Source: a virus | Virus record (IMG/VR): IMGVR_UViG_3300027861_000087 | Span: 1-36,726 of that record | DNA length: 36,726 nucleotides | Strand: one strand, 5' to 3' | Shown here: one piece after another, positions 30,033 through 36,726 of the stretch | Numbering within the stretch: position 1 is the stretch's first letter | Layout of the letters: each line of letters starts with the position of its first letter | The notes under the pieces: generated by a model | Told to the model about the DNA's origin: nothing | Database searches by the model: none | The model's input: the letters and a program-made list of their open reading frames with translations, nothing else | Translations under genes and position numbers: made by a program

Positions 30033-30116
30033 AATATGTAAATAAATAATAAAATACTAGAGATTTTTAAATTCTCCATAGATTCACTAATATTATATTA
30101 GTAAATCTAGCAAAAT
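30033..30116 (-). repeat. hairpin leader module
   Basis: AATAATAAAATACTAGAG, GAG/CTCC hairpin 1, and TAGATT...AATCTA hairpin 2 identical in layout to the one at 28429. Ends at the stop of the gene at 30117. Confidence 0.7.
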
Positions 30117-30404
30117 TTAATTAGCTATTAGAGTACATGAGCCACAACAGTTATATACTCTAACTTCATTATTATCTAGATCAAAACTATTTCTAGATCC
30201 TGGAACTAACCAAAGCCCAACGATTCAAAAATCATGTTTTTTAGTAAAATCTATTCTTTCAGATTCTACTCTTATATTTTTTGGATCTTCTACTGAATCT
30301 ACACAGTCTATCATACCATTAAACGAACTTGTTTTTTTAATATAAAGATTATCTTTATTCTTTTTAATCCAACTTTTTAAACTTGCTCTTGTAAACTTAG
30401 CCAT
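30117..30404 (-). CDS. conserved small phage protein (N-C-C-G-S family)
   Basis: A 95-residue protein. F-T-R-A-S-L-K-S-W-I-K-K-N, S-S-F-N-G-M-I-D-C-V, F-G-I-V-G-L-W-L-V-P-G-S-R and a C-terminal Y-N-C-C-G-S-C match a family I recall in many phages (L-G-I-x-G-x-W-F-V ... N-C-C-G-S). The role is not known to me. The glycine of F-G-I-V-G is UGA. Confidence 0.65.
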
Positions 30405-30493
30405 AATATATAATAATAAAATAATAAAATATTAGAGATTTTTTAATTTCTCTATATTGATTCACTCAGTTTAGAGGGAATCAATAACAAAAA
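30405..30493 (-). repeat. hairpin leader module
   Basis: AATAATAAAATATTAGAG, GAG/CTC hairpin 1, and TATTGATTC..GAATCAATA hairpin 2 whose loop CACTCAGTTTAGAG resembles the loop of the module at 28209. Confidence 0.7.
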
Positions 30494-30805
30494 TTAAACT
30501 TTTAATAAATAATCAATTACTTTTTTTTCTGCATTAGAATCAAAATCTAAAGTATAATTATAATAATTCTTTCAATTAACTTTTCTAGTCTTTCAGATTA
30601 ACAAGCCTTTTAGTTGTAAAAAATAAGTTTGATTCATTATAGAAAACATAATAGATCTTTTAGTTTTCTTTATATCCTTTATAGCTTGTATAAAGTCTAG
30701 TTTCTGAAAGTGTTTATATTTGAATCTATCTTTTATATTATCTATACTAGATCCACTATTAAAAGTATAATATCTTAAGTTTTCAGAAGTTATATATATA
30801 TTCAT
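30494..30805 (-). CDS. hypothetical protein
   Basis: A 103-residue basic protein with F-I-Q-A-I-K-D-I-K-K-T-K-R-S-I-M-F-S-I-M and L-L-I-G-K-T-R-K-V-N-G-K-N-Y-Y-N-Y. Two UGA-Gly near residues 70-80 would truncate it in the standard code. Not recognised. Confidence 0.55.
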
Positions 30806-30828
30806 GATAAGTAAATTATAAATTAAAA

Positions 30829-30969
30829 TTAATATCAGTAGTTTTCTGATAATATAACAAGTTCAATATTAGATAGATCTTCAAATAATCTTCATTTTAG
30901 ATCCTGTAAAATGTTTTCATATTCTATATGTGAATATAAAAAACTATAATAGTCTTCTCTTAAATTCAT
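30829..30969 (-). CDS. small acidic hypothetical protein
   Basis: A 46-residue acidic ORF, E-D-Y-Y-S-F-L-Y-S-H-I-E-Y-E and D-L-K-G-R-L-F-E-D-L-S-N-I-E-L. 23 bases before the next gene, no hairpin module between the two. Function unknown. Confidence 0.5.
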
Positions 30970-31056
30970 AATAAGTAAAGTAAAATAATAAAATACTAGA
31001 GTTAATTTTTAATTACTCTATAGAATCTATATTATATATATAAATTCTAACAATAA
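30970..31056 (-). repeat. hairpin leader module
   Basis: AATAATAAAATACTAGAG (30984-31001), GAGTTAATT..AATTACTC hairpin 1, TAGAAT..ATTCTA hairpin 2. Confidence 0.7.
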
Positions 31057-31305
31057 TTAATAATTATAGTATAGATCTGAATTAGCTTTATTCATTAAAT
31101 CATTTTGTATATTATAACTAACTTCTAATTTATCTAATCTTTTAAATGAATATTGTATATTGTCCCTATATCTTTTTAATAATACTTTAAATCTATTTAA
31201 TATTTTAATATCAGAACTTAAACTTAAACTTGATTTTTTTAATCTTTTTAGATTATATATATTAAAATATAGATATTCTAGTTCTCTACTTTGTGTATCA
31301 GACAT
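31057..31305 (-). CDS. first gene of the far-right leftward block, function unknown
   Basis: An 82-residue basic helical protein (Y-N-L-K-R-L-K-K-S-S-L-S-L-S, F-K-V-L-L-K-R-Y-R-D-N, F-K-R-L-D-K-L-E-V). It contains no UGA, unlike most genes here. It is preceded by a leader module with a TGATC/GATCA hairpin (31341-31355). The nearest upstream promoter candidate on this strand is TTGACA (complement of 31817-31822). Confidence 0.6.
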   Translation of the reverse strand: MSDTQSRELEYLYFNIYNLKRLKKSSLSLSSDIKILNRFKVLLKRYRDNIQYSFKRLDKLEVSYNIQNDLMNKANSDLYYNY

Positions 31306-31694
31306 AATTTTTTATAATAAAATAATAAAATATCAGAGCATGATCTTATATGATCAGATTATTTTTTCTTTTGCTAAGATACAAAAGACTTTAAGAAGAA
31401 AACAAAAGAAGTCAAAACTTTTTTTATAGGTAAAATCAAAAGTCTTTAGTTTTTAGCAGTAGTAAAGCAAAAGATTTTTTAATAAATAAATAAAATAAAA
31501 CCCTTTCAGATTCATAAATAGTAAAATAAACAATAAAATCTATGTTTTATAGGTCTTTTGTATACAAAACTTGAACATTAACTAAACTTTTTAGCTATTT
31601 AAAGGGATAAACTAAAGATAAAAAGATTATTTCAGATGGATTTTACATGTTTCTAAAATATATTATACAACATTTAATAATTATGTATAATAAT

Positions 31695-31713
31695 TGTATA
31701 AATAATTTATACA
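31695..31713. repeat. perfect palindrome TGTATAAAT-A-ATTTATACA
   Basis: TGTATAAAT (31695-31703), A, ATTTATACA (31705-31713). Related half-sites TTATACA (31673) and TTATGTATAA (31681) lie just before it, making an iteron-like cluster of four. Confidence 0.7.
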
Positions 31714-31816
31714 TCATAGTTAAGTAATGGCTTTGTATAGCTAACTTCAAGTACTTAGATATAGTTTTTATTATTACTATTTATAATTAGTTTTTTTATT
31801 GTTTTATTTTAACATG

Positions 31817-31822
31817 TGTCAA
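31817..31822 (-). promoter_or_regulatory. weak candidate -35 for the leftward early block
   Basis: TTGACA on the minus strand, with AATAAA 16 bp on. The -10 is poor, so this is only a suggestion for the promoter of the genes from 31305 on. Confidence 0.3.
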
Positions 31823-31859
31823 GTTTGGTTCTAATACTGAATTACTAACCTTTCTAATT

Positions 31860-31885
31860 GTTCCCTTATTATGTATTAAGGGAAC
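31860..31885. repeat. inverted repeat GTTCCCTTA / TAAGGGAAC
   Basis: Perfect 9-bp arms (31860-31868 and 31877-31885) with an 8-base loop and no T run on either strand, so an operator or structural site is more likely than a terminator. Confidence 0.6.
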
Positions 31886-32189
31886 TAATCAAAAAATCAA
31901 AAAGTGTTTTAAATCTTTTAAATATAGAAGAATCTGAACTTGAAACATATATTTTAAACCTTTAAAATTGACCTTTTTTGTACAAAAAATTGAGCTTTTT
32001 TTACCCTCCTCCATCATTATAAAAGAAAGGGATTTTAGACACTTGATCCGATTCATCCACCTCCACATATACATTTTTGATATAAATACACTTTTTGGTT
32101 GCTACCCCCCTTAAAATAAATATAATATATAAAATTTTAGGTAATTTTTTAAGCAAAAGAAAAAAATATTTTTTTAATTTTTTTGAAAC

Positions 32190-33851
32190 ATGACAAATTT
32201 ATTAACAGAAAAACAAAATTATATCATAGAAAAACTATGAGATTTTAATCGGAGAATAGCGAATCTTTATTATATAGTAGATGAAGACTGAAATAAAATA
32301 AAATTTAAACCGAATTTTATACAAAGAAAAATTATTGCTGCTATAAAAAATAAAGATGACTGATATATAAGGCATATTATTTTGAAATATAGGCAAGGTT
32401 GAGTATCTACTTTATTTACTTTATTGCTTCTAGATGAATTTTTATGGGGATGAAAAAATATTTATAATGTAATTATTGCTCATGAGAGAAAATTATTAAC
32501 GAGTTTATTTAAGAAAATTAGATTTGCCCTGGATAATATAGATCCTGAATTTAGAACTTTTATACCACCGATGGATTCTGATAATGCAAATGAGCTTTTT
32601 ATTAGAAAAACGAATAACAGATTAGCTGTAACTTTAGATACTAGATGAGAAACACCAACTAGAATACATATTACTGAGTTAGCCTGGAGAGAATTTGCAA
32701 AACAAGCTAGTTTACTTTTAGCTGTAAATCCTCTGAGAAAAGCGAAAATTACAATTGAATCTACTGCAAATTGAGTATGAGATCCTTTTTATAATTTGAC
32801 CATGAAAGCTAGAGCATGAGAATGAACTTATAAGCTGCTTTTTTATCCTTGGTATATAGAAGAAAGGAATAGATCTAAAATACCATATTGATATTGATTA
32901 AATGATAAAGAAATAGATAAATGAGAATTAAAGTATAGAATAAATTATAGTGAAAAAGAAAAACAAATAAAAACATTATATGATTTAGATGATGAACAAA
33001 TTTACTGGAGAAGAACTCAAATTGATGATGCTATGGCAATGTGAGAAGATTGAAATAAAAAATTTGATCAAGAGAATCCTGATAGTATTGATACTGCCTT
33101 TGTAGCGAGTTGAACACAAGTATTTGATTTATCTTTAGATTTTAAATTAAATAAACCTGAATATGAGGTTTGAGATTTTAAGATTTTTTGAACACCTGAG
33201 GATTGAATGGTTTTTGGTATTGATACTGCTGAATGATGAAAATCATGAGATTACTCTGTAATTAGTTGAATGAATAGATCATGAAAAATTTTAATTACTT
33301 ATAAAAAAAGAGTAGAGGACTTTCAATTAGCTGAGGCAATGGATCAGATTTTGAGTTTAAAATATAAATGAAAATATTTTGTAGGTACAATTTTGATAGA
33401 AAGAAATAAATGAAGTTCCTTTGTTGCTGAGGCTAGACATTATGATTGGTTTTATTTATTACTAAAATGAAGAGATCAAACAGCTACTAGTGATGATACA
33501 AAAGAATATTATTGATTTTGGACTGGATGATGAAGTAAAGAAGTTTTAATAAGAGATTTTAGAAAATGAATATATAATCATCAATTAGAATTAACACAAG
33601 AAATATATACAGAAATATCAACTTATATATATAATAATTGAAAAGCTGAGGCTATGAGTTGAAAACATGATGATATGATAATGGCTTCTATGATAGCTTA
33701 CCATTGAGTTTTATATGAACATTTTATAGCAACTTATACAAATATAAAAATAGAAAGGAAACATGTTAATGCTTTAGAAAAATTTGATCAGGAATTGTTA
33801 AGTTGAAATTATGAACAAAAAGAATATAGTGAATGGGATGATGAATATTAA
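32190..33851 (+). CDS. terL: terminase large subunit (TerL)
   Basis: A 553-residue protein with ATPase and nuclease domains. The adenine/Walker A region is K-Y-R-Q-G-G-V-S-T (residues 66-74), matching K-x-R-Q-x-G-x-S-T; the second G is UGA. Walker B and the catalytic Glu are in R-I-H-I-T-E-L-A-W. The nuclease metal residues are in F-G-I-D-T-A-E-G-G (Asp345), I-L-I-E-R-N-K-G-S-S and K-H-D-D-M-I-M-A (Asp494). It packages DNA through the portal. It uses GCG, CCG, ACG, CGG and TTG codons more than its neighbours, a possible sign of a different origin. It lies right after the non-coding region and opens the morphogenesis operon. Confidence 0.95.
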
Positions 33852-33859
33852 ATCATCCA

Positions 33860-33908
33860 AACATAATTAATATTATGTTAAGTATTTTATTTAATTATTA
33901 TTTTTTAT
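33860..33908 (+). repeat. rightward copy of the hairpin leader module
   Basis: Hairpin AACATAAT (33860-33867) / ATTATGTT (33872-33879), then AAGTATTTTATTTAATTATT and the ATG at 33909. The same layout as the leftward early-gene leaders. Confidence 0.6.
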
Positions 33909-34196
33909 ATGGATTTGATATTGATAATATGTATTACAAATATTGTAATAATTGGAATTGCTTTTTATATGATGATGAGAATTTTTAATAATTTAACAAA
34001 TAAATTATTGCAAATAGAAATTGTAAAAAAAGCTAAAACTTTTCAAGAAGCTAAAGAATTTTGAACTAAAGATATTGCAGCTGAACAAAAATTTGAAAAG
34101 AAAATTGTAGATGAACAAGAAAAAGCATTTGCAACAATACAAAAAAAAGAACTTACTCCTGAGGAAAAAGAAGAAGCTAACTGGAAAAATGTTTAA
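33909..34196 (+). CDS. membrane-anchored coiled-coil protein, unknown function
   Basis: A 95-residue protein: an N-terminal membrane helix (L-I-L-I-I-C-I-T-N-I-V-I-I-G-I-A-F-Y), then a long charged helix (E-A-K-E-F-G-T-K-D, E-K-E-E-A-N-W-K-N-V). Located between TerL and portal, unusual for a membrane protein; it could be a small head or spanin-like protein, or a lysis accessory. 58 bases after TerL and 28 before the portal. Confidence 0.6.
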
Positions 34197-34224
34197 TTTA
34201 TTTTTATTTTTTTAAAAACATATT

Positions 34225-36015
34225 ATGATTTTATGAAAAACTGCTGCAGAAATTATTATACTGCAAGATGAAAATATATCTGAATGTAAAACATTTAGAT
34301 CTGAATGGGAAAGAACTGCTACTGCTATAGAATTATCTTACAAAGGTATAAAGTTTCCCCAACATAATTGGAAAAAAGATATATATAGAAATAATCCTAA
34401 AGAAAAAGTAGTTGTAAATATTTTAAAAAGACAACATAGAAGTATACAAAACTATTTTTTGAATAATGAACCTGCTGTAAGTGCTAGAAGAAAATTAGAT
34501 ATGTGATTTGATGATCTAGAAAAATCTAAACTTTTGCTTACAAGAGATTTTACTGAATGAGATTTTTATGATGAAGAGTTAGATAATATTGTAAATTACT
34601 GATTAAAAAGATGAGTAATTTATGCTTTGGTTATAATGACTGAAAAATGAGAATGTGAAGTAAGTGTATCTGATTCTATGGACACATATATAGATGTATC
34701 AGCTCAAAGAAAAAAAGATATTAGATTTTTTATAAAAACATTTACTTTAAATATAAATGTAGTTAAAGAAAAATATAAAACTGGTTTAAATAATGATTTA
34801 GAAAAAATTGATTTAGATCGGGATAAAATCCAAAAAGATAGAGAAAAAACTTTAAGTGAAGAAAAAAAGAATATTATAAAAGAACCTGCTGATGTTGATA
34901 CAATTCTTTTTAGAGAATGATGGTATTTAGATTATAAAGATTGAAAACAAATTTTAGTAAAAGTTTTAAGTATAAAAGATAAAGTTATAGAAATTACTGA
35001 ATATCCTACTTATGATTTTTTACCTGTAGAATATTATGCTCCTATAAATGATCCTGATAATTTATATCCTGATTCATGGTATACATGAGTTTTAGAACCT
35101 GAAAGAATTGTAAATAGAATTTTAAATAAGTTTGTAACTATAGTAGAAACTGGTTGAAGATTTGTTTATGTTAGAGAGGGAACTAAACTAACTAAATGAA
35201 AAAATAACCTCTTAAATTCAATCTGAGTAGATGTTATAGAAATTTGAAAAGCACAAGAATTACCAAAAGAAGCAACTCTACTTACAATAAGTCAATCTCA
35301 AATGGTATTACTTGAAAAAATGATTAGACAAGCTGAGGAAGAATGATGAATGAGGCAAGATATAATGTGAAGTACTAGCCTTTGAGCTGATGCTTCATGA
35401 AGAGCTATTGAGGCATTACAAGCAGGTAGTAAAGGGAATGTTTGAATGGCTATGATAGAGTTAAATAAATTTATGAATAGATTAGCAAAACTATTTTTTA
35501 AAATGTATAAAGCCTGAGGTTCTAGTGAAATGACAATTTATGATCCTGATAAAGATTTAGAAACTACAATAGATCCATCTAAATTATGAACTCCAAGATT
35601 ACATATAGAACCTAAAAGTGCTTTTGATGATATAACTGAAAAAGCTGATTGAATACAAATGTTAGAATTTGTGAAAAAATTTAATCCTGATACAAAAGTT
35701 TCTCCTGAGGTAATAATGAATATTTTTAAATTAAAAAGTGATTTAGCTGAACAAATAGAATATGAAATGAAAAAAGAAGAGAATCCTGATATGAAATTAG
35801 CTGAGGCTACTATTGCTTTACTTTTACAATGAAAAAGACCTGCTGTATCTGAAACAGATGATCATCAAGTACACATGGCTTTACTTTGAAAATTACTTGA
35901 AAGTAGCTGAAAAGAAATGCCTGAACAATTACAAAAAAATATTATTGATAAATATAATACTCATAAGGCATACATGGGATGAGATCCTGCTGATGATGAA
36001 CATAGACAAGAATAA
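34225..36015 (+). CDS. portal protein
   Basis: A 596-residue protein in the usual place after TerL. The N-terminal part is acidic-helical with R-R-K-L-D-M-G-F-D-D-L-E; the middle has D-F-L-P-V-E-Y-Y-A-P and S-W-Y-T-G-V-L-E-P-E-R-I-V-N-R-I-L-N-K; next comes M-G-S-T-S-L-G-A-D-A-S-G-R-A-I-E-A-L-Q, a portal-like helical stretch. The C-terminal half is a long helix (crown/wing). Family knowledge: portals form dodecameric rings that thread DNA. The residue pattern and position agree, but no short motif is diagnostic. More than 20 Gly are UGA-coded. A strong terminator follows. Confidence 0.8.
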
Positions 36016-36037
36016 TTATTGTATACATTTTTTGAAC

Positions 36038-36075
36038 AAAAACCATATTGCTGATCTTAGCGATATGGTTTTTTT
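36038..36075 (+). terminator. intrinsic terminator after the portal gene
   Basis: AACCATATTGCT (36041-36052) pairs with AGCGATATGGTT (36059-36070), followed by T run to 36075. Confidence 0.8.
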
Positions 36076-36104
36076 ATCATATTGCTGATGTCGGTAATAT
36101 GATA
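36076..36104 (+). repeat. second hairpin similar to the terminator stem
   Basis: ATCATATT and AATATGAT arms with GCTGATGTCGGT between. The CATATTGCTGAT part repeats the first hairpin, as if the terminator had been duplicated. No T run. Confidence 0.6.
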
Positions 36105-36140
36105 AAGTTACTTATTTAAAGCCAAATAATATTTTTTTGT

Positions 36141-36179
36141 GTCAAAAGAATTTGACTATATCTATTTTATATATATACT
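36141..36179 (+). promoter_or_regulatory. promoter with palindromic operator for the integrase operon
   Basis: GTCAAA (36141-36146), AGAA, TTTGAC (36151-36156); -35 TTGACT (36152-36157), 16-bp spacer, -10 TATACT (36174-36179). Same geometry as at 6154 and 24908. It drives 36246 and the integrase downstream. Confidence 0.75.
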
Positions 36180-36183
36180 TCCC

Positions 36184-36245
36184 TTAACTTCAATATATTA
36201 ATTTATGAGAAGTTAAAAAGTATTTTATTATTTTATTACTTAATC
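36184..36245 (+). repeat. hairpin leader module before the gene at 36246
   Basis: TTAACTTC (36184-36191) pairs with GAAGTTAA (36209-36216), followed by AAGTATTTTATTATTTTATT and the ATG. This matches the leader design of the leftward early genes, here on the + strand. Confidence 0.65.
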
Positions 36246-36503
36246 ATGACAACTACAATATTATGAAGACCTCTTACTTTTTGAGATGAGGCACAAATTG
36301 AGGCAATAAGAAAAAGAGAAGTTAATACATTATTATATCAGAATAAAGAATATAAAGAACTTGATAATAAAATTAATGAATGTAATAATGAAATTAGTAG
36401 TCTTGAAGATTATATTGATGATCTTTATTATGAAAAAGAAGAACTTAGAAAAACAATACTAAAAAGGAATCCATTTTTAAATACCTTTAATATTAATAAC
36501 TAA
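36246..36503 (+). CDS. small coiled-coil protein in the integrase operon
   Basis: An 85-residue protein with an N-terminal G-R-P-L-T-F-G-D-E-A-Q-I-E-A-I and a coiled helix (E-Y-K-E-L-D-N-K-I-N-E-C, Y-Y-E-K-E-E-L-R-K). Two UGA-Gly. Position in front of the integrase suggests an excisionase-like or regulatory role, but it does not look like a winged-helix excisionase. Confidence 0.5.
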
Positions 36504-36506
36504 ATC

Positions 36507-36605
36507 ATGAAAATAAAAAAGATACAAAAAATATTTACAAAGTGGAGTGATACACAAAAAAAAGAAAAAAAATTATTAAAACTTTTTAAATGATTAATAA
36601 AATAA
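36507..36605 (+). CDS. very small basic peptide
   Basis: A 32-residue Lys-rich helical ORF with K-W-S-D-T-Q-K-K-E-K and K-G-L-I-K at the end. 3 bases after the previous stop, 2 before the integrase ATG. Possible leader or Xis-like factor; it may be a chance ORF. Confidence 0.4.
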
Positions 36606-36607
36606 AT

Positions 36608-36726
36608 ATGAAATTCGTAGAACCAATTAGAGAAAAATCAAAAATTGATGAAATAAAAAAAATATTAAAAGATGATAGAAATTTTAGAGATTTATTATTT
36701 TTTGTAGCATGAATCAATTTTGCTTT
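36608..36726 (+). CDS. int: tyrosine recombinase (integrase), N-terminal fragment
   Basis: Only 39 codons before the window ends. F-V-E-P-I-R-E-K-S-K-I-D-E-I-K-K-I-L-K and N-F-R-D-L-L-F-F-V-A-G-I-N-F-A match the start of phage tyrosine integrases (F-x-E-P-I-R ... N-x-R-D-x-x-L-F-x-x-G-I-N-T-G-L-R). The catalytic part is outside the window. It implies a temperate lifestyle or prophage origin. Its operon is under the operator-containing promoter at 36141. Confidence 0.7.

Larger units (their letters stand above)
31306..32189. other. non-coding, repeat-rich region before the terminase (candidate origin/packaging/regulatory region)
   Basis: About 880 bases with no convincing gene in either direction. 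It contains the leader module of the gene at 31305, an AT-rich stretch, several copies of TTATACA/TGTATAA with a perfect 9-bp palindrome at 31695-31713, an inverted repeat GTTCCCTTA/TAAGGGAAC at 31860-31885, and short C/G-rich tracts (31982-32115, including a C6 at 32105). Such a mix is usual for replication origins, packaging sites or lysogeny control regions. Confidence 0.6.

Noticed and set aside
27560-30470. Recurring word CTCACTCRGT (27562, 28013, 28258, 30461)
   Set aside because: Two copies are inside coding sequence and two in leader hairpins; too short and irregular to call a repeat family.
28209-31365. CRISPR array
   Set aside because: The repeated elements are separated by genes, vary in sequence and lie directly before start codons; there are no regular spacers.
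31889-32074. 61-codon minus-strand ORF
   Set aside because: Spans G-rich and A/T runs with no leader module and does not resemble phage proteins; likely chance in the non-coding region.
1-36726. UGA read as tryptophan (code 4)
   Set aside because: Two or more UGA in a row and UGA at invariant Gly positions would give unlikely Trp-rich proteins; UGG is already used for Trp at expected places.
1-36726. tRNA genes, including a UGA-reading tRNA-Gly
   Set aside because: I saw no cloverleaf with a T-loop consensus in the intergenic regions; a covariance search would be needed to be sure.

Overview
The window looks like most of a temperate, tailed bacteriophage or prophage (order Caudoviricetes, probably short-tailed/podovirus-like) that infects a bacterium reading UGA as glycine (genetic code 25, known from Candidatus Absconditabacteria/SR1 and Gracilibacteria). 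Under the standard code nearly every gene is shattered. If UGA is read as Gly, long ORFs appear and the UGA codons fall on family-invariant glycines: the terminase ATPase loop, the amidase E-C-G-F motif, the M23 G-N-T-G-T-S-T-G loop and the DUF2829 G-W-N-G motif. UGG remains Trp. The DNA is very AT-rich by eye. Start codons lack a Shine-Dalgarno sequence and follow A/U-rich leaders.

Layout. (1) 1-6150, rightward: end of a probable scaffold gene, major capsid protein, a coiled-coil protein, a glycine-rich tail fibre and small genes. (2) 6154-9260: an operator-bearing promoter, then a probable counter-defence pair (Tad2/DUF2829 and an Acb2/Tad1-hairpin-like protein), a DUF1617-like gene, and a lysis cassette (holin-like, PLA2-like, two small ORFs, N-acetylmuramoyl-L-alanine amidase). 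(3) 9481-21488: connector, tail-tube/nozzle-like protein, tail-tip protein and three ejection or virion proteins, one with a degenerate M23 domain and one of 1831 aa. (4) 21502-24861, leftward: small early genes and a replication protein. (5) 24885-24946: divergent promoters sharing one palindromic operator. (6) 24981-27469, rightward: small regulators including a ribbon-helix-helix protein, ending in a TerS-like gene. (7) 27481-31305, leftward: small early genes, each usually preceded by a hairpin plus A/U-rich leader module, and a DNA methyltransferase interrupted at a G9 tract. (8) 31306-32189: non-coding, rich in inverted repeats. (9) 32190-36015, rightward: large terminase and portal. (10) 36016-36726: terminators, an operator-bearing promoter, two small genes and the N-terminus of a tyrosine integrase, cut by the window end.

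How it works together. A palindrome GTCAAA-N4-TTTGAC overlaps the -35 box of the divergent early promoters, the counter-defence promoter and the integrase promoter, with an imperfect copy near 9256. This suggests one regulator, possibly the RHH protein at 25286, coordinates early expression, counter-defence and integration. The end of the window (integrase) and its beginning (pre-capsid gene) do not join in frame, so either sequence is missing between them or the window is a slice of a larger replicon. No tRNA or CRISPR array was recognised.
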